This document shows positions 19,109 to 29,850 of a DNA stretch of 64,000 nt, piece by piece (position 1 is the first letter of the stretch; each line of letters begins with the position of its first letter). This stretch comes from Hyperoplus lanceolatus (taxonomy: Eukaryota; Chordata; Actinopteri; Uranoscopiformes; Ammodytidae): contig CM049403.1 in assembly GCA_026929865.2 (NCBI GenBank), positions 28,919,501 through 28,983,500 of the forward strand, in the 5' to 3' direction. The notes beneath the pieces were generated by a model that was not told the origin of the DNA, did no database searches, and was given only the letters and a program-made list of their open reading frames with translations. The position numbers and the translations under genes were made by a program.

Positions 19109-20036
19109 GAGAAGCAGAAACAAAAGGATGACAGTCCAGGAGGCTCTGGAAGTCATCATTGATCAGGCTAGTGAAATAGAGGAGGATGTATCTCAAGACA
19201 AAGACGATCTTGAGCTAAATTCTGATTCTAATGATTCTGATTTTGAACCAGATGAGGGAATTGCTATTCCTATTCCTCCAAGCAAGAAATTCATGTCAAA
19301 ATTGTGAAATTCATCCCCAAATATGTGTCAGGCAAACCTGTCTGCAGAAAACATACAGGTGAAAATCATATAATTAGAATATCATGGAAAATTAATTGGA
19401 ATTGAGGCAAGAAGTCATACAAAATGGACCCAAACCAAGTACTGAGTACACATGCATGATTATACTTTATAGAGGGCTGATATTTCTGTATTACATTTTT
19501 TTTTATTGATTTCATGTAATATTCAAATTTTCTGAGATTTTAAATTTGGGGTTTTCATAAGCTGTGTAAACCATAATAATCTAAATGATAACAAATAAAG
19601 GCTTTGAATATCTCACCTTTCATGTAATGGGTCTATATAACATATTACTTTTTTCACCTTTTGAGTCAAATTACTGAAATAAATGAACTTTTGCACGATA
19701 TTCTAATTTTTCGAGTTAAAGACAGTGCCAGGGCCCACTAGGATGGCAGTGACTTGTGTGACTGACATCAAGTCAGCTTTTGAGCTGGTCATGCCAGATT
19801 CAATACAAAAATTCATTCTGGAAATGACTAATCTAGAAGGGAGGTGTGTTTTTGGGGAAAAGTGGAAGGAGCTGGACAAAACACATTTAGATGCGTATTT
19901 GGGGCTCCTCATCCTGGCTGAGGTCAAAGGATGAATCGACAGCCAGTCTGTGGGATGCAGAGACAGGCAGGGCTATATTTCAAGCCACAATGTCTCTGGA
20001 GACCTTTCACATTTTCTCCAGTGTTCCAAAAGTAAT
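19109..20036 (+). pseudogene. piggyBac transposase remnant
   Basis: Two separated pieces of a PGBD-type transposase. The first (19109-19307) is a typical acidic N-terminus (EALEVIIDQ, then Asp/Ser/Glu-rich DSNDSDFEPDEG). The second (19725-19934, continuing out of frame to about 20036) matches the start of the DDE_Tnp_1_7 domain: TDIKSAFELVMPDSIQKFIL, EMTNLEG, and a WKELD..HLDAYLGLLIL block. The next conserved block (LWDAETGRAIF-like) is in a different frame. Nearly all of the catalytic domain with the Asp triad is missing. A nested MITE separates the pieces. Confidence 0.8.
19363..19712. mobile_element. MITE nested in the piggyBac transposase
   Basis: Near-terminal inverted motifs ATTAGAATATCATG (19373) and GCACGATATTCTAAT (19693-19707) bound about 350 bp of AT-rich, non-coding DNA that interrupts the transposase. 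The exact ends and target duplication were not resolved. Confidence 0.55.
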
Positions 20037-20319
20037 AAAGTGGTGAAACATTACAAAAAAAGTTTTAACATTTATTTTAATGAAAAACGAGTGAATTATC
20101 CTTATTGAACCATTACCTGTTAGAGGTATGGAACACCACATTGCACTAAATATTGATAGAATAGTTAGTAATGGAGTTGGTAATGACATGTTCACACTGC
20201 TTGTTAGGAATATTTTGGTTTAGGACATCTTTTGGAGATTTAAACATGCACCGGGTCAAATTGACCAGGAACACCATTGCTGTTCCTGACAAATGAACAT
20301 AACAGGAGGGTTAATATGG

Positions 20320-21340
20320 AATATTGTTGACCACACTTGTGACTAAATGCTAGAGATATTCTAAATAATTTCTCATATTTTCATTCCATTTTCCTTTATT
20401 TAACCTCGAAAGATCAATTGAGGGGTGAACAACATCAGAGGACTTGAAATGCTAAAGTGATTAGCTCTTTACATAATTAATTCTTTTGACCATATATTCC
20501 CTAACAACACATTTTGACATGCAGTCTTTATCTAGGACTTTCTTATGTTTTAATGCTGCAACCCCACTTGGTAAATCACTTTCTTGCTTTTGAAATTAGC
20601 TAGAATATGCAGTTGCAACCCAATTATCGGCATTTGTTGAAGAAAAATCCTTCAAAGTCTGTTTATCAAACCAAGATACAACAATATTATGGCTTACATT
20701 CTTGCTACATTAACATCCCAACAATTTAAAGAAGGAATTTATAACAACTTAAATCCATAATCAAACTCTAAATCAAAATCAGTCTAAAACCTAAATGATC
20801 TTCAGTGTTACCCTGCATTCTCAAACTTGCCTTCAGATTAGCAGTGCTCTCTCTCGCCTGTCTGTGCTGTTTACTGCCTGGCCTGTTTGCATCATTAACC
20901 CCGTGTAGCTGTGGGGCTAATAACACTAACACATCTCGTGAATGGAAAGATTGTTGGGAGAGAGCGTCGGGGGTTATCTCTCATGTCAAATTCCTGGCTA
21001 AAGTGGCCACTTTGTTTGGGCAAAAGATCTGGCTTTGTCACGGCTTGGCAGTCACTCACTCCCCTCGCCAGTGAAAGGAGCTCAAGACAGCGAAACAACA
21101 AGGACCTCAGAAGACGACGTCGCTGCAGTGTATGGATCACCAACAGCGTTGCCAAGTCTGCATTTTTCGAGGCAATTTAGGCCTTGTTCTATTGTTGAAA
21201 GTTGCGGCTATGTGGGCTTCGTTATAGTGCAGTTGCTTATTTAGGCTTGCTGTCCCATGCATTAAATACACTTTACGTTTTTTTTATGTTTCTTGTAATT
21301 TTACTAGATTAGCCAACCTTTCAGTGATGGAGAAATGTTT
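20320..21340. other. Intergenic, no gene recognised
   Basis: A short TTTATTTAACC-type repeat fragment at about 20394-20440. The rest is unique-looking. No exon with splice borders and a protein match was seen. Confidence 0.4.
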
Positions 21341-21344
21341 TTCA

Positions 21345-21540
21345 AATTCAATTGTTTATGAAGTTCATACTTCTTCCAACTCCTTTTCAGGCATATCATA
21401 TCAATATAGGTCATTTGTTTTCTTTTTTCATTTTTTTGAAGTAATTTAAAGATAACTTTTGTTTATTGTATTTTCATGCTTTTCATTTTGTTTTTGTATT
21501 GTTTTGATATGTCTGAAATAAATGCAATCAATCAATCAAG
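21345..21540 (-). mobile_element. LINE 3' end fragment, family C copy 1
   Basis: Inverse orientation of the block at 54770-54950. The shared stretch includes TTTGTTTATTGTATTT-CATGC, TTTTCATTTT and TGTCTGAAATAAATGCAATC. It ends in short ATCA direct repeats (21525-21538). AT-rich 3' UTR plus a short tandem tail, with no coding part left, fits a 5'-truncated LINE copy. Confidence 0.55.
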
Positions 21541-24500
21541 TGGATGCAATACAAATCCCATGATCCAAATGATTAACTTTATTTTAGGATGTGTGCAACA
21601 CGGATGTATATAAAAGCTATTTGCAGATGTTGAAAAACTGGTCGCTTCTCTTGGGCTTCCTTCATAGACACTTACAACAGCACTTCACTTTTCCATTACT
21701 GTTAAGATTTGACATAGTGCTCTGTGTGTTCAGTTCATGGCTCATTGGCCCATTAAACACATTCATATCCATTCATAATCCAACAACATGAGTTCTGCTG
21801 TCGTCAATCAGAAAACAACTGGGGGACTGCTGCTTGTTTGGAGATCCATCAGTCGCAGTACTGACTAAGTGAAAGCCTCCGAACCAGCCGTGACACGCAG
21901 GGATGATAAATATGTCAAGCCATCAATTAGGGAACCTAAAACCCGCTCATATATTACTTGGCAGCGAGGTTTAAGGTTCAAGTTGTAAGTCGGCCATTGC
22001 TGAGTGTGTATCAGCACACGTAAAAAGCGTTGTGATGATGGGCTAAGGTCACAGAAAAGATTATGTTTCTACATGCTTCCTACTTGCAAGAAAAAGTGAC
22101 TCACACAAGAGTTAATGTAACACTACCCGCCAACACCATTAAGTTAAGTTAAGTTTCAAATGTGTTAGAAATATGAGATGTCAGTGATGAATGTGGCAAA
22201 ACAAAAGATGTGATCTGAAGTTAGTAAGATACTTTATCATAAACTTAAAAGAAAAAATCCCTTCACAGCAATTTTTACTGGAACTCTTGGCCGAGATCAG
22301 CATTATCAAGCGATGGGCGTGTTTGCATTTGACAATATTTCCTTACCTCGAAGGATTACTGACTGAATCGTGCCATTTTTGGAGCTTGCAAAATCAAAAA
22401 CATAATTGCAGCTCCAGATTTTTCCCCCTCTGTCTTTCTCCTGTTGATCGTCCAGCTAAATGTCAAATCTGTCAACAGCTACCACTTTACCCCGAGCGAC
22501 AAAAGAGGGCTCGGGTTGCTACTGCGGTTGACTGTTTGCTAAGAGAGGCCTGACATATGAGAGCTTGGGTTCTGAGGTTAAAGATATTTCACTCAAGTGC
22601 AACATTTGTATTGACCCAGTTTTTGTTAAGATTTAAAGCTCTCAATAATGTGCTTCTTTAACAAAACAACTCATTTCACAGGGAATTTACTAGAAAACAT
22701 GGCATTCAAGTAATGTCCAAGTCTCGAGTGAAGGCATTCCAGGAAGGGGAAAAAGCTGGAAGGCTTTTTTAATGGTGAAAACACTCAGGAAGTTTAGAGT
22801 TTTATTCAACTTAACTTAAAGGTACCCTGGAGTATCTCTGAGGCCCAACAAACTTGTTGGAGGCCTTTTTCCGTCCTTATAAAACTTTTTAAAGCCAATA
22901 TTTTGATTATTTTTGAAACCTGTATCGTTTATATTGGCTAGCAGTGTTCTCTTCGATTTTTTCTCTGCATTGGTGTATTGGTACTTTTTTTTTGTTGGCA
23001 TGTTACCGCCACTGACTGTTCAGTGTTTATCGTGTTGCCCAAGTTCTCTGGAAAAATAAGCGTTAAGGTACTTACAACTGCATTTATCAAGAGAACAGGT
23101 AAAGATGGTGAAAGGTAAAGTGACAGCAGTTTCACAAAATTATCATTACACTTCATAAAATTCATCATTGCACTGTGGAGTTTTTTTTTGGAAAACATCT
23201 AAACTGGTTGAAGAGCTAGCTTGCTCAGCTAGTGAGCCTGATACAGGAAGGTTAGATGAGGGTAAAGAACTTTATGTGAAGTCAAAATCTTACTGGTGCT
23301 TCAGTATTGGGAACACTGGTTCCATTTGTGCTAATGCAGGATATGTCATTTTTTTTTAAGGATACTGGTGAAGTTCACAAATGACGTCAACCAACCACTG
23401 CTTAGCAAAACGATGGCAGATCAGACATCCACTGAACGACATAAGGTTTGGTACAACTGGCTCTGATTGAAGTCCTATCATCTTCTCAATGTTCTCTTTT
23501 CAACACTCATCACCACCCTCTGTTTCTATCATAATTTCTTTCATTTTCGCAGCATTCAGACATTTCAAAGAAAAACCTTCAGGCTCAAATAAGAGACCAA
23601 AAAAAGTAAAGTAAACAGTGTCTTCTCTGGACTTCATTTAGACTATTTATCAATAGGAGTGTCTGGCTGTAAGGGGGAGAGATTGGTACCGCACTCACAC
23701 TTTTTGATTCGGTCATGCCTGGAGGAGAGTAGATAGAGATTAATGAGCTTATTAAATCCAAACGGACTCCCAGACAGACAGCTCATTAAAACCGCAGTGT
23801 TTGGAAGCCCTTCACAATGCAGGTCAGTGGTGTAGCGGCCTGTCCAAATTGAGTCTGTCCATCATATAAAGAAAGGTATAAGGACACTCCAAAAAAAGAG
23901 AGGATTCCAATTTGTTTTTCAGGTTGTCAGCCCAAGTGCTCCAAAGAAGACTTTAATGGACATATTTGTCAAGGTTTTTTTTCATACTGTCAAGGTAATG
24001 CTAAATCAATAATGATGACACATACCTCAATAGCTTCTCAATTGTTCGGAGAGAGATGTTGGGGTTGCCTTCTGAAGCATCATATTCAAATAAATGAAGA
24101 ACTGAGGCACTTGTGTGTAGCAATCAAGTTTGTTTCTCTAGAGTGTTTCTCTTCTACATTTCATATTTTATATTGCTTTGTTGACGGGAGCCTGAGGCTG
24201 AAGAATTCCATTGCCAACGACTGCTGCTGTGTTTGTGTATTTGACGAATAAATGAACTTGAATCTTGAAAAGTTAGTCTTGGGCTCTTGGTCAGCCATAC
24301 AATGTTACTGTTGATTTGTGTTTACTTTTGATTTCTTTTAAACTTATTTTCTGGAATGCTGTTTGCACCTCAGAGCCATGAGAGTTTGGAGATTGATTGA
24401 TGGAGAGCTCTGCTAGTCTTTGGCCCGACGAATAGGTCAGTCGCTCGCAGCACTTCTATCGGCTTCACACGCCCTCACAGATTGACGCAGACGCCCTCAT

Positions 24501-25273
24501 TCACACAACTTTTGCCTTTTAAAAGGCCGCCTGTAGTGCAGGGAGAGGACACACCGTCTTATCTACATCCAAACTTTTGCTAAAAAAATAGTTATTTGAC
24601 ATTTGATGTGTGGTTGTGTTATATAATGCTTGGCAACAGTGTGTGGGCTGGGATGTGCTTTTTTGTGTCTCTGTCTAAGTGTGTGAATTGAAAGGAGAGG
24701 TTGAGGGGACCATCCTGTTGGTTAAGCGTTCCCCTGTGCTATCCCACGGCAGCTAAACTGCTGACTGGCACTTTCCAGTATGGAGATGGCGATCATGCAC
24801 AATTTATTTCTTCACGCACACACACACACACACACACACATGGAGGGCTTACATGGTTTTACATGGAGTGTTGGTCGTCAGCCAGCAGCTGCTGCCAACA
24901 GCCCATCATCACACTTTTCACCTGGCAGTGTCTCGATAGTCCATCCTTTTACAGCCCTCCTGCTAATATGTGCTAGTGAAATATGTATGTGTGTGTGTGT
25001 GTGTGTGTGTGTGCTTGTGCAGGTACTAATGCGTGTCTGTCTCTAATATGATAATGTGTCAGACAATAAAGTGCTGGCAGAGTGAGTTGTGTGCTCGGAG
25101 CTTGAGAACAACACTGTAGGCTGTTTATGTGCAGGAGGCCTCGTTCCAGCCACATTATGTCTTGTAATAGACTTCATCTATAACTAATTACACCTGTTCC
25201 CAGCCAGTAATACATTACTTCCTCCATGTGCACTTTTATTCTGATTGTGACACCTTGAATACAGATATGGTAA
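21541..25273. other. Intergenic, no gene recognised
   Basis: The longest repeat-poor stretch of the desert. A 120-codon open frame at 22191-22553 has no recognisable family. A short LINE-like tail (GAATAAATGAACTTGAATCT) occurs near 24245. Short (CA)n/(TG)n tracts lie at 24818-24840 and 24988-25012. Confidence 0.4.
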
Positions 25274-25278
25274 CATTT

Positions 25279-27097
25279 TGTTGTGATAGCTTGAGGTTGG
25301 ACCCAAAAGCAGAACAGATACCAGGGGGGTATACTACGAAACAAACTCAACAGAGCCCGGCTCTCTTTTTTTGATCTGGTTCAACATAACACATACCCTC
25401 GCTCAGAGCTAACCGGTATCACGAAGGCAGTTATCAACCTCTTATGTTGAACGAGGGTTTCAGCTTCAGGCTCTGTGCGCGTCCCCATGAGAGGGGGCGT
25501 TTGGCCGTCATTTGACTCTGTTTCCGCACTGACTGGACTGATCTTGTGCCGCTAACTTTACACTAACGGACTGATTGCGAGCAGCTGACTTCGCTGACTT
25601 CACAAGAGTTTGTCAGTCTGAATTATCACAGAACAGCAGAAAACAGAGAGCCGAAAAAAACTCTTACTGCAAATAAGGAGAGAGTGGAATGTTGTCAGAA
25701 AATTGGGCTACTGAATTGATTAATTTATTTTACAGATCGTTCTCGCAGTGCGTAACGTGACATTATAAAGCAATTAAAGGTTGAACTCTGATTTAAACAG
25801 TACACCATTTAGCCTAGTTGAATGATAATCCTATACTTAATAATCTGATTTAAGTCTGACACTGTCCCCTAATGAATAGCATAGCCTATGTGGAAAACCA
25901 CTGTAGTTTTGGGCCACATCAACATTAATACAATTTTGATTTTGATTTAGGCTAATAGCCCTTTATTTGCATCTTACAAATACCATTAAAATAAATAGCC
26001 TAGATACAAAACCTGTAGTCTGTATTTTCCGGACAAATATGAATCTACTGTGAGAAGGTTAACCTGCGAGTCTGCAGCGATGTCCGAACTGTGACAGCTG
26101 TCACCTGTCCGTCCCAACTGTAATCGCTACTGATAAAGAAAGAAACCTACAGTGAAATAATGTTTCAACCTGTGATTTTATAGAACGCTTCATTAAGAGC
26201 CAGTGTGTGTAGATCGCCAGGTAAAATCATTTGAGGTGAGAGCATAGAGTGGCGCTGCATAAAGTAGGTCTAGGCTATTTTAAATTTTCTGCAACAATAA
26301 CTATGCATGTGGCAAAAAGCCGCAGCGCGATGTTACAGTTCACTCTAATGTAAGCCTTATGTCACGGCCTCGTTTTGTTCATTTACTTACTGATCAATAA
26401 GTTTACTGATTTATCTAGTTTACTCAGTGAGAAGTATCGCTCAGACAATATAGTCAGGTCCGCGGGATTTCAAAATGTGTAGTTTCCTTAAAGGGCAGCG
26501 CTCTAAGAGCCGAATTTAAACTCAAACTCTGCAACAAAAACTGGTCTGGGCAGGTTAGCCGTGCAGCCTCTGTTACCACGGTGATCTAGCCAGGTAAAAA
26601 GAGAGCCACCTTTCGTGATACTGAAAATGCTGGCTTTAGACCGCTTTAGACTCAACAGACCTCGCTCAGCCCTTAATCTCGCTTCGTAGTATACCCCCCT
26701 GGTAGTCAGTTTAGAACAATGTTTATTAGGCAGGCAGGACACTGGACGGCTGAATGGCGTGGCGATCAGAGGCAAGTGGATATCCGGAAACCCGCAGGCA
26801 GGCGAGTAGGAAAAGTGAACAGCAGAGGCAACTGGCACGGAAGGAAAACAAGGAGCAGAGTTAGAACTCACTCCAACTGGAGACATGAAGAAAAACAATA
26901 ACAAAAGATATTCCTGATCTCGGGTAAGTTACCGCTCTGGTACGTAGTAGACTCTGGCGCTGAATGACTGGAGTCCACAGGTTTAAATAGGGAGCCCTGA
27001 TTAGCCCAATGATCCACACCTGGAAACAGCCTGCCCAAAGGAGAGACAGACGAGGGAAAACACAAAGGAGAAAGAGAGACTGCCGAGCCGTGAGACA
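25279..27097 (-). mobile_element. Solo LTR split by a nested DNA element
   Basis: The ends are TGTTGTGATAG and CCGTGAGACA (TG...CA) with identical 5-bp flanks CATTT at 25274-25278 and 27098-27102. Without the insert at 25321-26702 the LTR is about 435 bp. On the minus strand it shows, in order, a TATTTAA box (26983-26989), AATAAA (26722-26727) and a short U5-like end with CTTTTGGGTCC, also found in the LTR at 38.5 kb. No internal gag/pol sequence or second LTR is present, so it is a recombination remnant of an LTR retroelement. Superfamily unassigned. Confidence 0.8.
25321..26702 (+). mobile_element. TIR element, family E copy 1 (1.38 kb)
   Basis: The left end CCAGGGGGGTATACTACGAA is inverted at the right end (TTCGTAGTATACCCCCCTGG). 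It interrupts the solo LTR between TA dinucleotides (25319-25320 and 26703-26704). There is no open frame of note. A shorter copy lies in inverse orientation at 42181-43072, lacking about 470 bp of the right-hand part. It is non-autonomous and its superfamily is unknown. Confidence 0.85.
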
Positions 27098-27479
27098 CAT
27101 TTAAGGTTTAAACTGAAGCTACTTTAACATCCCGCTGGTACTTTGTTTAGGGCATGGGCAGTTATTTTGGACAACCTAACAGCCTCCCCCAAGAAAGCCT
27201 TTCTTTGAAACAGTCTATTTAAAGACATCAGCAATAGCACCAGAACCAGCACTAGACAACATATTTAAGACATGGCCGCCTTTCTCTTATCTCGTTTCTC
27301 GAGTCTAGTGGGATCATTGAGACAGAGAAATCCTGCCGGTTCATCCTGCTGTCTGATCCTCACCTGCCATACATCCATATCTGGTTACAGCCGACACCAA
27401 CGGCCTCCACTTCAAACTTTACTTGCTTATGGCTGTCCATCGTATTCGATGATGACGTTGCTCCACATGAGCTGGGTTA

Positions 27480-29819
27480 TTATGGGGGGTTTCGTTGGTG
27501 CCATTTCATGTGGCTATAGAGGCCGATGCGCGACCCGCATGGTTTGCCACATGTGGGGCAGATGTAGTCTGTACATGAGAGGGTGGCCCCTGCAGCGCGC
27601 TGGTGTCTCTGTGCACGCCGCTGTATTCTCCTCTCAGTGGCCCGCTCCTGTAGGTGTGCTACACCCTGGTGGCTGGCTGAGCGCCATGTGGGACGGTCGG
27701 CAGCCAGGCTTTCCAGGGATGCTGGCTGGATGTCACAGCGCTTCAGGAGGGTTTTGAGGTGGTCCTTGTACCGTTTTCGCTGTCCCCCAGCAGACCTACG
27801 ACCTTCCTGAAGTTGGCCATAGAGGATCTGGCGGGGGAGTCGCTGGGTGGGCATGCGGACTACATGGCCGACCCAACGCAGATGTCTTGTGGCAAGGAGC
27901 ACCTCGATGCTTGGTGTGTGGGTGCGGTCGAAGATGTCCACATGAGGGACTCTGTCCTCCCAGGACACACCCAGGATCCTTTGCAGGCAACGGATGTGGA
28001 ATGCCTCAAGGGTTCTGATGTGCCTTTGATAAGGTGTCCAGGCTTCTGAGCTATACAGCAGTGTGGACAGACAGACTGCTTTGTATACAGCTGCTTTTGT
28101 AGAAACTGTCAGGTTTCTATTTAGAAAGACTCTGTTTTTAAGCCTACCGAAGGCAGAGGAGGCTAGGGCTATGCGGACCTGGATGTCACTGTTGATGTTG
28201 CAGGTGGGTGAGAGGACGCTTCCAAGGTAGGTGAAGTGCGGGACAATTGTGAGCTTTTGGCCGTCAACAGTGAAGATAGGCACTTCTGGTTGGTGGGATG
28301 TTTGCTGCACGATTATCTGAGTTTTGGATGTGTTGACTTTGAGTCCAAGGGCACTGTATATGGTGGTTACCACATCAAGTGCCCGCTGCAGAGCATCTGG
28401 TATGTGAGCGAGGAGTGCGCAGTCATCAGCGTACTGGAGCTCCAGGATTTGTCGCGTGGTGATTTTGGTGAAGGCCTGCAGGCGCCGGATGTTGAATAGG
28501 TTTCCATCCAGCCGGAACTGGATGTGGACACCGTCTGTGGTTTCCAGGGCTTTGTGTGAGAGGAGGGTGACTGCGGACAGGAACATGTTGAACAGGACAG
28601 GGGCTAGGACACAGCCCTGCCTGACCCCTACTTTCACATTAAAAGAGGGGGATTTCTGTCCTCCGATGCAAACACAGGCTTGCATTTCATCATGGAGATT
28701 TTGAAGAATGTTGAGGAACTTTGGTGGAACCCCCAACTTTCCCAGTAATTCCCAGAGGAGTTTCCTGTTGACGGTGTCAAACGCCTTGGACAAGTCGATG
28801 AAGGCTACGTACAGATCCTTGTGGTGTTCCCGGCATTTTTCCTGTACTTGCCTAATTACAAAGATCATGTCCGTAGTACTGCGGTCTCTCCTAAACCCAC
28901 ACTGTGATTCTGGTAGGATGTCCTCGGAAATGTGAGAGACCAATCGAAAGAGCATGACTCTGGCTAGCACTTTGCCAGCAACAGAGAGAAAGGAGATTCC
29001 CCTGCTGTTGCCACAGTCAGCTTTGTCGCCCTTTCTCTTGTAGATGGTGATGATCTCTGCATCCTTCCACTCCTGGGGGATGGTTTCCGAGGACCAGATG
29101 TTAGTTATTAGCTGGTGAAGCCGACGGGTGAGGAGGTAGCCACCATGCTTAAACACTTCCGCAGGGATTCCATCAGGGCCAGGACTCTTGTTGTTCTTGA
29201 GGCTTTTCATGGCTTTTTGAACCTCAGTGAAACTGGGCGGGGAATCCAGATGGTGAACAAGGGGGACGTTTGGGAAATCTGCAAGTATGGATGGGTTGGA
29301 AGTGTTTTGGGAGTTGAGGAGAGTATTGAAATGCTCAGCCCATCTGTCCAGGATCTGTTGGGTGTCCTTGTGTAGGGTGAGTCCATCAGCCGATCGTACT
29401 GGTGTTGTGCTTTTCCTCTGGGGATCATATATGGATTTGATGGCATCATAGAATCCATGGGTGTTATTTGTGTCAGCGTAAAGTTGTATCTCGCTGGCTT
29501 TCCTGGTCCACCAGTCATTTTCCATGACTCTGAGGGTGCGCTGTACTTCAGCTCTGATGGAGATGTAGTGAGTCTTTGCAGTAGGGGATTGTGGGTTAGC
29601 TAGGAGAGCAGCATGCACTTTGTATTTTGACTGGAGGAGGTTGTGGATATCCGGGGAAGTGTTGTCAAACCAGTCCTGGTGTTTACGCCTAGTGAATCCC
29701 ATTGATGTTTCTGCTGCCTGATAAATGGCAGTACGTAGGGAACTCCAGGTGGTGTTGATGTTGGGGTCTGATGGGGTATCAGGGATTGTGGAGAGGTTTG
29801 TTGCAAGCTGGGCCCTCAA
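27480..29819 (-). CDS. LINE reverse transcriptase with C-terminal zinc finger
   Basis: 779 codons without a stop from the first Met. The frame stays open upstream to the break near 29880. RT motifs in order: SPGPDGIP (212-219), a WK.A.I..IYKRKGDK stretch (about 251-266), RGISFLS, CGFRRDRST (307-315), DLSKAFD (342-348), VRQGCVLAP (399-407), the catalytic YADD (463-466) and YLGSVLS (531-537). The C-terminus holds a C2H2-like motif, Cys754, Cys757, His770 and His774, of the kind used for nucleic-acid binding in some LINE clades. The enzyme copies element RNA at a nicked target. Key catalytic residues are intact. No start codon of its own is implied, because the frame looks like the continuation of the endonuclease frame. 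Confidence 0.92.
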   Translation of the reverse strand: MRAQLATNLSTIPDTPSDPNINTTWSSLRTAIYQAAETSMGFTRRKHQDWFDNTSPDIHNLLQSKYKVHAALLANPQSPTAKTHYISIRAEVQRTLRVMENDWWTRKASEIQLYADTNNTHGFYDAIKSIYDPQRKSTTPVRSADGLTLHKDTQQILDRWAEHFNTLLNSQNTSNPSILADFPNVPLVHHLDSPPSFTEVQKAMKSLKNNKSPGPDGIPAEVFKHGGYLLTRRLHQLITNIWSSETIPQEWKDAEIITIYKRKGDKADCGNSRGISFLSVAGKVLARVMLFRLVSHISEDILPESQCGFRRDRSTTDMIFVIRQVQEKCREHHKDLYVAFIDLSKAFDTVNRKLLWELLGKLGVPPKFLNILQNLHDEMQACVCIGGQKSPSFNVKVGVRQGCVLAPVLFNMFLSAVTLLSHKALETTDGVHIQFRLDGNLFNIRRLQAFTKITTRQILELQYADDCALLAHIPDALQRALDVVTTIYSALGLKVNTSKTQIIVQQTSHQPEVPIFTVDGQKLTIVPHFTYLGSVLSPTCNINSDIQVRIALASSAFGRLKNRVFLNRNLTVSTKAAVYKAVCLSTLLYSSEAWTPYQRHIRTLEAFHIRCLQRILGVSWEDRVPHVDIFDRTHTPSIEVLLATRHLRWVGHVVRMPTQRLPRQILYGQLQEGRRSAGGQRKRYKDHLKTLLKRCDIQPASLESLAADRPTWRSASHQGVAHLQERATERRIQRRAQRHQRAAGATLSCTDYICPTCGKPCGSRIGLYSHMKWHQRNPP

Positions 29820-29850
29820 CTGCTCTACACAATGGTTGGATTTTAGTGCG

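Larger units (their letters stand above)
18621..20310 (+). mobile_element. Decayed piggyBac DNA transposon
   Basis: Perfect 16-bp TIRs, CCCTCCTGTTATGTTC at 18621-18636 and its inverse at 20295-20310. They are flanked by TTAA at 18617-18620 and 20311-20314, the diagnostic piggyBac target duplication. Subterminal GGTCAAATTGACC palindromes occur near both ends (about 18640, 18815 and 20252). It contains a (CA)n tract, a broken transposase and a nested MITE. At 1690 bp it is shorter than autonomous relatives and cannot be active. Confidence 0.93.

Noticed and set aside
22191-22553. 120-codon plus-strand frame
   Set aside because: Composition and lack of any known motif suggest chance. No poly(A) signal or splice context was seen.
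27272-29375. Several plus-strand frames of 75-161 codons
   Set aside because: Antisense shadows of the LINE reverse transcriptase, whose minus frame has all the family motifs.
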